A DNA stretch of 33,292 bases from JBFJVZ01 sp041623895 (GCA_041623895.1 JBFJVZ010000021.1:1-33292); one strand, 5' to 3'. Positions 1-8,796 are shown, counted from the stretch's first letter. The notes: generated by a model not told the origin, from the sequence alone. Program-made: numbers and translations.

Positions 1-33
1 GACGCTCCGCGTCGGAACGGAAAAACAAAACGC

Positions 34-95
34 TCGTTCGCGGAGCGAACGACGACTTTCGTAAATACACAGGCTCGGAGCGAACCACGACTTTC
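34..95 (+). repeat. Two copies of a short intergenic hairpin repeat
   Basis: The first copy (34-60) has an 8-bp stem, TCGTTCGC at 34-41 and GCGAACGA at 45-52, around the loop GGA, followed by CGACTTTC. The second copy (about 75-95) keeps GGAGCGAAC-CACGACTTTC but has lost the left arm. An inverted third copy lies at the far right end of the window. The unit lies just downstream of the secretin gene and resembles dispersed intergenic repeats rather than coding sequence. A separate small stem, CTGGCAG at 101-107 with CTGCCGG at 113-119, follows and could help end secretin transcription, but it has no T-run. Confidence 0.7.
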
Positions 96-144
96 GCACG
101 CTGGCAGTGTGCCTGCCGGCTACCGATACCTCGCGAAGAATTGC

Positions 145-3100
145 TTACCGGTTCGAGCTGTTGAAGCCGGTTTGCGCGATTTCTTCTTCTTCTTGAATGA
201 TGATTCTGGGCGTAACCATCATCATCAAGCTGCTGGCCTGACGCCCGATGCCGACGTTTTTGAACAGACGGCTGACGTAGGGAATCTTGCTGAGCATTGG
301 GATGCCCCGCTCGCTACGTCCTTCTGACATTCGCTTGATTCCGCCCAGCAGAATCGTGCCGCCATCGGGAACGCTGACCGTGGTTTGAATTGTCGTAAAT
401 GCGAAGGTCGGTAACTGGACCGTCGTACCCTCGACGAATTCATTTTCATTTTCCTGGTCCACGGCATCATTCTCGTCGACAACACCATCACCATTGGTGT
501 CTTCTTCGTTACGGCTGCTTCGGTTGGTCGATCTTCGTCCCTCGTAAGTGAACGTGTCGACGTCGCCGATTTGGCTGAAGAACGGAACCAGCGTCAATCG
601 CACAAAGCGTTTGTCGTCACTCACGATGCCCTGCACATTTAGCTGAGTACCCTCGTTGAGAACCACGATGACTGGCTGTTGGGCGACCGCAAAGTCTCCC
701 ACCACCGGCGTGATACTTGTCACAAAGGGACGTTGAGTAAAGTCGGAGATCGACGCGAACTGACCATCAAACAAAGTCACCTTGGGCGCTTGCATGACGT
801 TGTTACGGCTGTCGCCTTGAGCCGCTTGTAGGAAGAAGAACGCCTCGATATCGCTAAGAATCGCGAATCCGATTGACGAAATTGCTCCAGCGTCAGGAGC
901 ACCAAACGGACTGGCCACGCCAAAACTGTTGTTTTCCAGAGTGATATCCAGATCGGGTGTCGGTAAGCCAGAAATCCCGTCGAAACCAATCGTCACGCTC
1001 GGTCCGCTATCGTCATCGGGAATACCGGGCACGCCCACGTTGTCATCGAACTTGACATCAAAGTCGACGCCGATCTGCTCGAAGAAGGTATCGGAAAGTG
1101 TGATGAAGCGGACTTCGATCGTGATCTGCAGGTTCTGTAGCCGCCGCAATGATTCCAATAGATCGGCAATTTGGTCATGAACGTCACTGGTTGTGCTAAT
1201 CACCAGGCTCAGGTTCTGCGGGTACGGAGCCATCGTACTGGGGCCGCCCAATGCTTCCCAAGTATCTGGCACGACCGTCGTTTGGATCAAATCCATCAGC
1301 GACTGGAAGTCCGCGAATGCACCACCGCCACGAGCATTGGCCGGAGGGTTGCTGGGCCCAAAGTTACTCTGCGCGCCCATGCCGGCGTACTGGCCAAGCA
1401 TGTTCGGGTTGGTCATCGATGCACTGCTTGCGTTGCCGCGAGCGAGATCGGTGACCGAAACGGGCATGATCCGAACATCCGATTGAGGATTGGTCATCTG
1501 GTAAGCCGCTCGCAAGGCACCAGCCAATCCGTCTTCGTAGCTGCTGGTAAAGTTCGGGATTGGTGTGACCAGGTCCGCAACGCGATAGGTAATTGGAAAG
1601 ACTTTGCTGCGTTTGGCTTCCACACTGGTTACCATCAGCACGTCGTTTTCAATGGTGTGTGTTAATTCCAATTGTTGGAGAATGATATTCAACGCACTTT
1701 CCAAGCGAACACCGTTGGAAACATTGATGCTGACCGGCGTATCCGGTGTTACTCGGACCGCGGACAGGGCGCGATTGTCCATCACGATTGGCACACCGGC
1801 CATGGCGGACAAATCAGACAGTACTTCGTGCAGTGGACGCTGGTCGTATTTTGCGTTGACTTCGCTGGACAGCTTGCGCTGAATTGCTTGCTCCGCCACG
1901 CTCAGTCGCGAGTCGTCCCTGTTGTCGTTAAGCCGCAGATTGGAGATCGTGTTCCATGTTTTTGGATCACCGTGTGCGTAGGGCCGATCTGGGTGCACGC
2001 CTCGTGATGCCGTGCGTTCGACGTCGATCATTTCATTGGCGAATAGTTCTTCCTTGTCGGCCGCGATTTCCTGGTTCATCAACCGCCGCGTACCCATCCG
2101 GCTGTTGTGAAACATTTGAATCGCAATTGTCGATTCGGGTTTCAGCTCCTGGACTTTTTTGGCGAGCACTTCGGCTTCCTGATAGCGATGTTCGCTCATC
2201 AATTCGTTGAACGTATCGACCAGGCTGGAGACTTCTTCGTCGATGCTTGATTCCAGTGCCCGGTCGTTGTCGATGGCAGTGCGAACGGCTTCATTCTCCA
2301 AATCAAGTTCGATCTTGGCCCGATTTGCTTCGATATACTTCTTTTGCTCGAGCAGCGCGCGATCGACTTGAGCAATCAACGATCTTCTTGCGACCTCGTC
2401 AACTTTGGCGCTGTCCACGCGGCGACGCAGTCGGTTCAATTGATCGAGTGCATCCAACGGAGCGGACTCTCGAACCGTGGCGGTCTTGGCGAGTTCAGTG
2501 GTGATTTCTCGATACAGGCGTCCGACTTCCTGGCGGGCTTCCAATTCCGCCTTCTGCATCGGAGTCAACTCGGCATCGTCCGCTGTACTTGTTGCCGGCA
2601 ACCGCGATGGCTGCAGCAAAGTCAGCTTGTCTTTTAATTGGCGTCGGATTTGAACTGGCAATTGGCCTTCGTGCTGCCAGGCTTCCAGAAACCGACGTCG
2701 AGCCGTTTCATTGTCGCCATCTTGCAGTGCCTGCAGCCCGGCGTAATACAATTGTTCGCCGTAGCTGTTGGCTTGCGGCGCAAGTGGACTGGTAGCGACT
2801 TCTTCGCCTTGAACCTGTTGAATCGCCCCCTTTTCTATTTGACCCGTCGAATCCGAATTGAATAGCATCTGCCTGATGACGTCGGATTCACTTGCCGGTG
2901 CGGCGCCAGCATTTTGAACCGGGCTGGCTGCTGAAGCTTGCGCGACTCCGCTTCGTTTGGCAGCGGCTTCGGCATCCAGCACAAATTGCCACACGCGCGG
3001 CTCGCCGGGTGCAAATTCTCGCTCGGGAACATTCAAAGCTTGGGCCTGCCGGGCAATTTCCATTGCCGTCGAGGTGTCACCACGATCCAATGCGGCACGG

Positions 3101-3687
3101 CCGACTGCGAGCAAACGCAGAGCTTCCCGTTTGCGGATCGTCAGCTCCGTTGTCTTGCTGGGAAGCGGCTGGGCGTTCGGCAAGCTGCCCAGCGGGGTTA
3201 CAGCCGGCACTTGAGCTGGGAAATTGGCTTGAGCTGGGACATTGGCTTGAGCTGGGACATTGGCTTGAGCTGGGGAATTGGCTTGAACCACTGGGGGATT
3301 GGCCGCATAGGATGGGATCGCCGGCTGTTGAACTGATGGTTTGATCGTCAACAGCTGGGAATCGATGCCGGCAACCTGCAAATCCAAGCGTAGCTTGGCA
3401 AGTTCGCCGGCCAGCTGCGGGGCTTTTGGTCCCAGCACAGCCGCTTCGCGATAGCTGGTGACCGCCGACTGATAGTCTTTGCGGCTCAAAGCATTGCGGG
3501 CATGCTCGATCCATTTCTGACCTGTGGTGAGTACGGACGTCGTTCCCGCCGCTGAATTCGTCGCGGACAGCGCCGCGGGGGTATCCGGCAAAACGAACTG
3601 AGAGGATGCGTTTGGCGCTGAGAGCAACCACACTGCTGCGGTAATGCCAAGCACCTTAGGGCCGTGTACTAATGCAAGACGGTTCAA
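145..3687 (-). CDS. Secretin-family outer-membrane pore with N-terminal TPR-like region
   Basis: A 1180-residue protein whose C-terminal third (about 880-1165) is a type II/III secretion and type IV pilus secretin domain, with the signature VPDGGTILLGG at 1106-1116. Secretins form multimeric gates in the outer membrane. Residues 1-29 are a signal peptide, about 58-110 a TPR-like helical stretch, 135-159 a PAQANV-type hexapeptide repeat, about 370-560 helical, charged and possibly coiled coil, and about 610-690 an STN/N0-like domain. The start is TTG, supported by AAGGAG on the minus strand (3700-3695) seven bases upstream. At 1180 residues it is much longer than ordinary GspD or PilQ (about 650-750). 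A calcium-loop-like insert lies at 1063-1074. No pilus or Gsp partner gene is in the window, so the pathway served is not known. Confidence 0.9.
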   Translation of the reverse strand: MNRLALVHGPKVLGITAAVWLLSAPNASSQFVLPDTPAALSATNSAAGTTSVLTTGQKWIEHARNALSRKDYQSAVTSYREAAVLGPKAPQLAGELAKLRLDLQVAGIDSQLLTIKPSVQQPAIPSYAANPPVVQANSPAQANVPAQANVPAQANFPAQVPAVTPLGSLPNAQPLPSKTTELTIRKREALRLLAVGRAALDRGDTSTAMEIARQAQALNVPEREFAPGEPRVWQFVLDAEAAAKRSGVAQASAASPVQNAGAAPASESDVIRQMLFNSDSTGQIEKGAIQQVQGEEVATSPLAPQANSYGEQLYYAGLQALQDGDNETARRRFLEAWQHEGQLPVQIRRQLKDKLTLLQPSRLPATSTADDAELTPMQKAELEARQEVGRLYREITTELAKTATVRESAPLDALDQLNRLRRRVDSAKVDEVARRSLIAQVDRALLEQKKYIEANRAKIELDLENEAVRTAIDNDRALESSIDEEVSSLVDTFNELMSEHRYQEAEVLAKKVQELKPESTIAIQMFHNSRMGTRRLMNQEIAADKEELFANEMIDVERTASRGVHPDRPYAHGDPKTWNTISNLRLNDNRDDSRLSVAEQAIQRKLSSEVNAKYDQRPLHEVLSDLSAMAGVPIVMDNRALSAVRVTPDTPVSINVSNGVRLESALNIILQQLELTHTIENDVLMVTSVEAKRSKVFPITYRVADLVTPIPNFTSSYEDGLAGALRAAYQMTNPQSDVRIMPVSVTDLARGNASSASMTNPNMLGQYAGMGAQSNFGPSNPPANARGGGAFADFQSLMDLIQTTVVPDTWEALGGPSTMAPYPQNLSLVISTTSDVHDQIADLLESLRRLQNLQITIEVRFITLSDTFFEQIGVDFDVKFDDNVGVPGIPDDDSGPSVTIGFDGISGLPTPDLDITLENNSFGVASPFGAPDAGAISSIGFAILSDIEAFFFLQAAQGDSRNNVMQAPKVTLFDGQFASISDFTQRPFVTSITPVVGDFAVAQQPVIVVLNEGTQLNVQGIVSDDKRFVRLTLVPFFSQIGDVDTFTYEGRRSTNRSSRNEEDTNGDGVVDENDAVDQENENEFVEGTTVQLPTFAFTTIQTTVSVPDGGTILLGGIKRMSEGRSERGIPMLSKIPYVSRLFKNVGIGRQASSLMMMVTPRIIIQEEEEIAQTGFNSSNR
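3211..3282 (-). repeat. 18-bp tandem repeat, four units, inside the secretin gene
   Basis: Four head-to-tail units, reading TTGAGCTGGGACATTGGC on the plus strand with one- or two-base variants, start at 3211, 3229, 3247 and 3265. The middle two are identical. The period is six codons, so copy-number change would keep the frame and only lengthen a Pro/Ala/Gln/Asn linker. Confidence 0.95.
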
Positions 3688-4032
3688 CGCGACTCTCCTT
3701 CTTCGCGGTGAGACTATTAAAAACGTTTCTGTATCGGCCGGATCACGCTTCGCCTGAGACGAAGCCGATACCCCCTCCGATTCGTTGCTCGCTTTACCGA
3801 ACCGATTGGACCGGTTGCGGCTCCGAAAACTGCGTCACGCCACTGGACCATCCGTGGTCGTCACTCAATCCAAATCGAGTGTCAGCGCGAGAGTTCCCGG
3901 GTTTGAACCGCAAATAGGTTGTTTCAAGTCACGGTGTCAACAGAGAAAGAAGAATTGGCCACGATTTTTTCTTTTCAATCGGATCACAACAAAACAGGAC
4001 GCAGCAGTTTCACGGTACGTTCCACCGTGGGC
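3688..4032. promoter_or_regulatory. 345-bp non-coding stretch with upstream region of the secretin gene
   Basis: No credible gene was seen. The part next to 3687 must hold the leader of the minus-strand secretin gene. It contains the ribosome binding site (3695-3700) and an 8-bp inverted repeat, GTATCGGC at 3731-3738 and GCCGATAC at 3764-3771. A competing 6-bp stem, GCTTCG at 3747-3752 with CGAAGC at 3760-3765, overlaps it, so the two cannot form together. No clear -35/-10 pair could be assigned. Confidence 0.4.
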
Positions 4033-5199
4033 TCAGATTCCCAGCCTCGCGCGTCCTTTTTCATGAGCGGCTTGACGGGATCTTTCATCAGCGAATCCGA
4101 GACTGTGGTCCCGAAACAATAACAAGGGATCCGCTTGCAATTCGACAAAGCCAAACTGTCGCGGATCAATGCCTTCCTGGTGCAACAGCAATGCCAGGGC
4201 AACATCGCGGACCTGCGTGCGAATTTTTGTCTTCCGCGAGGCAATCAGTTGCCAGATGTGGGCGGTGCGATCGTCGTTCAGTCGCCTCGATAGGTGCGGG
4301 CCAAGATCGTCATGATGCAAAACACAACCGCATAACATCGCTGTCACCAGCGCCGCCGCAGTCGCCGATTCGTCCGCTAGCGTTTGCCGACAAAGTTGGC
4401 CGGCTTGCAAATTACATTCATATCGCATGGCAACCATCAATCGGTCACGCTCGTTGCCGGCCTTGGGGTGGATGCTGAGCCAATTGTCTACCAGACGCTG
4501 GATAACCAAACGGTCTCCAGCCGAGACGCGCAGCGGGCCGAGTCCCGAGTGGTTGAGGGCATTCAAAATGCTCGCGGAAAGATCGGGACGACTGGGCGCG
4601 ATTTCCATGGAGTCGCTGAACAGCAGCAGGGCCCAGCCGACTGCGTCCGACGTGGCCAGCCGATAGGGATCGTCGTCCCATCGTCGTTGGCAATCCGCGT
4701 TGCGGTTTCTGATCAACTTTCGAACCGTCGCATGGTGTCCGCGCACGATCCGGCCGTAAAGTCGTCGTGACCATTGATCGTCACCCGCGATCGCGGAGAA
4801 TTCCCGCCATCCCGTCAGGCGAATGTCATCCGGCGATACATCCGGACTGGTCAGCCGCTCAAGCTCCCGATCGAATTCTTGCCATTCGAATTGCTGCAGC
4901 AGCTGCCATGAGGCCTGGCGTATCTCTAAAGAATTCGACCTCAGCCCCGTAGCCAATGCGGATCGGACAGCCTCGCTCGGACCTCGCTGAATCAGTTCGC
5001 GACGGGCCCGTGATCTGGATTGATAAGTTTGGTGACCAAGAAGCTCGACCAACCGATGTGCATCACCCTCGTGCTCCGCAGCGGACTTACCAGCTTCGGG
5101 AGCCCGTGATTGGGGACCCTGCGATTCTGCTCGCCGCTCAGTTGCGATCGTGCTAAACGCAACGAGCAAGAAAAGCATGCTTGTGCAAAATGAATCCAT
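4033..5199 (-). CDS. Exported helical-repeat (HEAT-like) protein, function unknown
   Basis: A 388-residue protein with a signal peptide (SMLFLLVAFSTIA, about 7-19). The region after it, LVELLGHQTYQSRSRARREL and the following alternating helices to about residue 110, resembles the HEAT-type repeats common in planctomycete exported proteins. The rest is arginine- and leucine-rich, probably helical, with no catalytic motif recognised. It lies on the minus strand upstream of the secretin gene with a 345-bp gap, so co-transcription is not assured, and is divergent from the GlmU-like gene. The ATG at 5199 puts the signal peptide at the N-terminus, but no good Shine-Dalgarno is visible. It could be an envelope scaffold; no function is proposed. 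Confidence 0.75.
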   Translation of the reverse strand: MDSFCTSMLFLLVAFSTIATERRAESQGPQSRAPEAGKSAAEHEGDAHRLVELLGHQTYQSRSRARRELIQRGPSEAVRSALATGLRSNSLEIRQASWQLLQQFEWQEFDRELERLTSPDVSPDDIRLTGWREFSAIAGDDQWSRRLYGRIVRGHHATVRKLIRNRNADCQRRWDDDPYRLATSDAVGWALLLFSDSMEIAPSRPDLSASILNALNHSGLGPLRVSAGDRLVIQRLVDNWLSIHPKAGNERDRLMVAMRYECNLQAGQLCRQTLADESATAAALVTAMLCGCVLHHDDLGPHLSRRLNDDRTAHIWQLIASRKTKIRTQVRDVALALLLHQEGIDPRQFGFVELQADPLLLFRDHSLGFADERSRQAAHEKGRARLGI

Positions 5200-5280
5200 G
5201 CCGGAGGGAAACTATGGAACGAGTGGACAGTCAAGCGCCCGCAAATCTTCTGAGTCTAATTGGGCGGCGGCAAAATCGGC

Positions 5281-5327
5281 CCTGCGTCAGAGAATTAAGG
5301 GGCAGAGACGCAGGACCCGATTCGGGT
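5281..5327. promoter_or_regulatory. Two adjacent inverted repeats in a divergent intergenic region
   Basis: CCTGCGTC at 5281-5288 and GACGCAGG at 5307-5314 form a perfect 8-bp inverted repeat with an 18-base spacer. The palindrome ACCCGATTCGGGT follows directly at 5315-5327. Both sit 45-91 bases upstream of the GlmU-like start, between divergent genes, where no transcript from either side needs a terminator. A protein-binding operator is therefore more likely than a terminator. No regulator is known. Confidence 0.4.
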
Positions 5328-5371
5328 AAACTGCACCACCCTCACAAACCGCACTCTAGCAACATCTTCAA

Positions 5372-6637
5372 ATGCAGATCATTTGTTTCGAGGACGACTA
5401 CGTTCAACGGCTCAGCCCGATCACCTTGGCTCGGCCCGCTTACCAAGTCACGTGTGCCAGTTTGCGGCTGATTGGTTGGCTACAGCGTTTGGCGGAAGTT
5501 GACAAGAAACGCAAACTGAATGTCGTTGTGCGGCCTTACTTGCAGGCGATTCAGCAATTGGATTTTGGACTCACGCCTCCCTCTGGCGAGATCGATTCCG
5601 GGGGCGTGTTGTTGGTCAATGCCCGCTTGGTGCCGCGTGTGGGCCTTGAGAATGCGCTTAGGCAATTCGCGGCGGCGGATCAATCGACGGTTGTAATCGA
5701 CGCCGAAGATGACGCGGTTTTGCTGGCCCGAATCTTAGCCAAAGACTTGAACCCCGCCGCAACGGCTGCCACGTCGGCGCCGCTGATCGAGCGGTTGCTG
5801 ACCAAGGCCCAGGGACTGCCGGCGGCGGAGATCAGCCTGGATGTACTTCGTTGGCCTCACGACGTGATCTCCTGGCACATGCGCGAAATGCCGGATGCGA
5901 TGAACTGGCGACTCGCCAACGGCGAGTACAGTGAGACAGCCGATGGCGTTTTCGTGCGACCGGGTGCGGAGATCGGCGATTATCATTCGGTCAACACCGA
6001 TGATGGCCCGATCTTGCTGGATGAGAATGTAAAAGTCGGTCCTTTCTGTTTTCTCGCCGGTCCCGTTTACGCGGGCCCCGGCACCCGCGTGATCGAACAT
6101 GCGGCCTTGAAGGACGGCGTCGCCTTGGGTCACACCGTCAAAATCGGCGGCGAAGTCGAAGCGTCCGTGATCGAACCTTACACCAACAAACAGCATCATG
6201 GTTTTCTTGGACACAGCTATTTGGGCAGCTGGATCAACTTGGGCGCGGGCACCTGCAACAGCGATCTGAAAAACACCTACGGAAAAATCAACATTGAATA
6301 CGGCGACAACAAGATTCCCACCGACATGCAATTCTTGGGTTGCATCATGGGCGACTACTCAAAGACGGCGATCAACACCAGTATTTTTACCGGCAAAGTG
6401 ATCGGGGTCTGCAGCATGCTGTACGGCTTTGCCACCTCCAACGTGCCAAGTTTTGTCAATTACGCGCGACTGTTTGGCCAAACCGCGGCGCTGCCGGCCG
6501 ACGTGATGATCAACACCCAAGCCCGCATGTTCGCGCGCCGCAAAGTCCAGCAACGCGATTGCGACAAACAGCTGATCCTGGACATGCACGAACAAACGGC
6601 GGCCGAACGTGAAGCGGTCGATCAATACGGACTGTAG
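5372..6637 (+). CDS. Alternative GlmU-type sugar nucleotidyltransferase / acyltransferase
   Basis: A 421-residue two-part protein. The N-terminal half (1-about 180) opens MQIICFEDD and carries RPAYQVTCASLR and LVNARLVP, features of the alternative bacterial GlmU family (TIGR03991-like), known mainly from Bacteroidetes and Planctomycetes, rather than the classical GlmU GxGTRM loop. The C-terminal half (about 190-380) is a left-handed beta-helix of hexapeptide turns with the family motif HHGFLGHSYLG at 275-285 and INLGAGTCNSDLKNTYG at 288-304. The expected role is cytoplasmic UDP-N-acetylglucosamine synthesis from glucosamine 1-phosphate, or a related sugar nucleotide; the exact substrate cannot be read from sequence. 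argC follows 27 bases after the stop, so the two are probably co-transcribed. Confidence 0.85.
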   Translation: MQIICFEDDYVQRLSPITLARPAYQVTCASLRLIGWLQRLAEVDKKRKLNVVVRPYLQAIQQLDFGLTPPSGEIDSGGVLLVNARLVPRVGLENALRQFAAADQSTVVIDAEDDAVLLARILAKDLNPAATAATSAPLIERLLTKAQGLPAAEISLDVLRWPHDVISWHMREMPDAMNWRLANGEYSETADGVFVRPGAEIGDYHSVNTDDGPILLDENVKVGPFCFLAGPVYAGPGTRVIEHAALKDGVALGHTVKIGGEVEASVIEPYTNKQHHGFLGHSYLGSWINLGAGTCNSDLKNTYGKINIEYGDNKIPTDMQFLGCIMGDYSKTAINTSIFTGKVIGVCSMLYGFATSNVPSFVNYARLFGQTAALPADVMINTQARMFARRKVQQRDCDKQLILDMHEQTAAEREAVDQYGL

Positions 6638-6664
6638 AACTCCCGTGGAAGATAACAAGCATTC

Positions 6665-7675
6665 ATGACTATCAAAGTTGGAATCGTCGGTGCTACCGGA
6701 TACACGGCTTTAGAAGCGGCAAGAATCCTGGCAACTCACCGCGAAGCCGAGTTGGTTGCCGCCACCAGCCGCGCGGATGCCGGCAAGTCGATCGCCGAAG
6801 TCCACCCTTCGCTCGCTGGTCGCATCGACATCATGCTGGAAACCTTGGACAGCGAAGCGGTCGCCAAGCGTTGCGACGTGGTGATGTGCTGCCTACCGCA
6901 CGGCGCTGCAGCCGAAACGGTACGGGAACTGGTGACGCACGGCGCACGCGTGATCGACTTCAGCGCGGACTTCCGGCTGACCAGCGTCGAAGTCTACGAA
7001 AAATGGTACGGCGTCACGCATCCCTGGCCGGAGCGATTGGGCAACACCGCCTACGGGATGCCCGAATTCTTTGCCGATCAAATTCGCGACGCGGACATCG
7101 TTGCCAACCCGGGTTGTTATCCCAGCTCAGCGATTCTGCCGCTCGCGCCGCTGGTCCGCGAAGGCCTGATTGATCCCACGGACGTGATTGTTGACAGCAA
7201 GAGCGGTGTCAGCGGAGCGGGCCGCAGCTTGAAACTGGGCATGCTGTACTGCGAAGCCAACGAATCGATCGCCGCTTATGCCGTGGGCAGCCATCGGCAC
7301 CAGCCTGAAATCGAAGACCTGGTGGGGCGGATCAGCGGCACGGCAACCCGGGTGCTGTTCACGCCGCATTTGACGCCCATGGACCGCGGCATCTTGTCGA
7401 CCATTTATGTCCGGCCGCGGGACGCCACGGCAAAACAGATCATGGAGTGCTGGAGATCGGAGTACGAACTTCATCCGTTTGTGACTGCGGTCGATCATCT
7501 GCCGGCGACCAAGCATGTTTCCCTCAGCAACCATGTGCAGATGGCTGCCCGCGATGCGGACGAGCGAGTGATCTTGATTTGCGCGATCGACAACCTGGCC
7601 AAAGGTGCCAGCGGTGCCGCCGTGCAAAACATGAATGTGATGTTCGGACTGCCGGAAACGACAGGGCTGGCTTAG
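6665..7675 (+). CDS. argC: N-acetyl-gamma-glutamyl-phosphate reductase
   Basis: A 336-residue enzyme of normal ArgC length. It reduces N-acetyl-glutamyl phosphate with NADPH to the semialdehyde in arginine biosynthesis, in the cytoplasm. The N-terminal Rossmann loop is GIVGATGYT at 6-14. The catalytic cysteine is C151 in VANPGCYPSS. HRHQPE at 210-215 is the conserved active-site histidine segment, and KSGVSGAG at 179-186 is also typical. The start ATG at 6665 puts the Rossmann strand at the expected distance. It follows the GlmU-like gene by 27 bases. No other arg gene is nearby, so arginine genes are scattered here, as is common in planctomycetes. Confidence 0.96.
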   Translation: MTIKVGIVGATGYTALEAARILATHREAELVAATSRADAGKSIAEVHPSLAGRIDIMLETLDSEAVAKRCDVVMCCLPHGAAAETVRELVTHGARVIDFSADFRLTSVEVYEKWYGVTHPWPERLGNTAYGMPEFFADQIRDADIVANPGCYPSSAILPLAPLVREGLIDPTDVIVDSKSGVSGAGRSLKLGMLYCEANESIAAYAVGSHRHQPEIEDLVGRISGTATRVLFTPHLTPMDRGILSTIYVRPRDATAKQIMECWRSEYELHPFVTAVDHLPATKHVSLSNHVQMAARDADERVILICAIDNLAKGASGAAVQNMNVMFGLPETTGLA

Positions 7676-7682
7676 CGTCGAT

Positions 7683-7712
7683 TGGGAAGGGTGATGTGGC
7701 ATGATCTTCCCA
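7683..7712 (+). terminator. Stem-loop after argC, possible terminator
   Basis: TGGGAAG at 7683-7689 pairs with CTTCCCA at 7706-7712, seven base pairs with a G-U extension, seven bases after the argC stop. No T-run follows, so it is only a weak intrinsic-terminator candidate. Confidence 0.35.
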
Positions 7713-7717
7713 GGGTC

Positions 7718-7771
7718 CCGTAATTACGGCATTTGATGCGGCAGAAAAATTGGGGCAATTGTTCTACAATT
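7718..7771. promoter_or_regulatory. Palindromes upstream of the CPBP protease gene
   Basis: Two symmetrical sites lie in the 134-bp gap before the protease gene: the perfect 12-bp palindrome CCGTAATTACGG at 7718-7729, and AATTGT-TCT-ACAATT at 7757-7771. TACAAT at 7765-7770 could also serve as a -10 box, but no matching -35 is at the usual spacing. Operator function is only a suggestion. Confidence 0.3.
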
Positions 7772-7809
7772 AGAATGTACGCTCGTCTTTTCTTATCTGT
7801 GAACCGCCC

Positions 7810-8796
7810 ATGCAGCCCCAAGATCCTTTCGATATCGAACTGGGGATTGATGTGGATCCGCTGGCGGTGGATATCAATCCCTACGGCTCGTCGTTGGCGG
7901 GCAGTGAAACGGATGTAGCTGCGGTCCAAAGCGATCAGCAGCCGCAACGTTGGTGGACGACACTCGCGGTCGCGACGGTATCGCTGGCGGGATTCTTGTT
8001 CTTTAGCGGCTTGATGCTGCTGGTCGCATTGTTGGCCGTCCACGGGCGACTGGATCTTCAACTGCTACGGGACCCCGATTCTTTTCAAGCGGTTTCCGAG
8101 TCCAGGCTGGGACTATTACTGGTCATTGTGATCCCTCAACTTGCCTTGCTGGTCGCACCAGTGGCGGCGGGCATCTTGTCGCCGATTCCAACTCGACGGC
8201 GACTGGGTTTGGTGCGCGGTCATTGGCCGCTCTGGGGCTGGGTCGCTGCCGCGATGGCAACCCCGCTAATCGGACTTGCCTCATCTTTGATCGTCGGGAT
8301 GTTTGTGGAAGAAAGTGAGACTCTAAAGACGATGACAGAGATCTTTCGAGGACATGGAAGGTCTGGGTTTCTGGTGCCGCTGGCTTTGATGATTGGTTTG
8401 ACACCAGCGATCTGCGAAGAACTGTTATTCCGGGGCTACATTCAAACGCGACTCACTCGGACGGCCGGCCCTGCGATGGGAATTGTGATCGCATCGATGT
8501 TGTTTGCCGCCTTTCACATGGACACGGTGCACATCATCGCTGTTTTTCCATTAGGGCTTTATCTGGGGTTCATTGCCTGGCGCAGCGGATCGTTGTTTCC
8601 GGCAATCCTTGGACATTTCGTCAATAATGTCACCAGCGTGATCGCGGTCGTTTTCGCGCCGGCGGGGGAAACGGATGTTCTGGCCTTGCCGATCGCCATG
8701 GTTTCGCTTTCTGTCATTGGAACGGGTATCATTGGACTCGTTGCCGTGATTGCTCTCTCAGTTTATTACGGGCGACCGCCGCAATACGCTGCTTAA
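7810..8796 (+). CDS. CPBP-family intramembrane metalloprotease
   Basis: A 328-residue membrane protein of the CPBP (CAAX protease and bacteriocin-processing, ABI) family. The three metal and catalytic motifs are present: EELLFR with E203, E204 and R208; FAAFH with F232 and H236; and HFVNN with H269 and N273. About six to eight hydrophobic segments surround them, starting at 52-77, after an acidic cytoplasmic N-terminal stretch of about 46 residues. Family members cleave peptides within the membrane; the substrate here is not known. The vWA membrane-protein gene starts 17 bases after the stop, so the two are probably one operon and may act together. Confidence 0.9.
   Translation: MQPQDPFDIELGIDVDPLAVDINPYGSSLAGSETDVAAVQSDQQPQRWWTTLAVATVSLAGFLFFSGLMLLVALLAVHGRLDLQLLRDPDSFQAVSESRLGLLLVIVIPQLALLVAPVAAGILSPIPTRRRLGLVRGHWPLWGWVAAAMATPLIGLASSLIVGMFVEESETLKTMTEIFRGHGRSGFLVPLALMIGLTPAICEELLFRGYIQTRLTRTAGPAMGIVIASMLFAAFHMDTVHIIAVFPLGLYLGFIAWRSGSLFPAILGHFVNNVTSVIAVVFAPAGETDVLALPIAMVSLSVIGTGIIGLVAVIALSVYYGRPPQYAA

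Noticed and set aside
225..3344. Several open frames on both strands overlapping the secretin gene, including a 184-codon and a 164-codon frame.
   Set aside because: They lie wholly within a long, clearly recognisable gene, encode no known domain and show compositions expected from its complement or shifted frames.
3880..3918. A GGTTCAAACCC-like string on the minus strand that resembles a tRNA T-loop.
   Set aside because: The flanking bases do not form a T-stem, and no acceptor, D or anticodon arm is found at the right distances.
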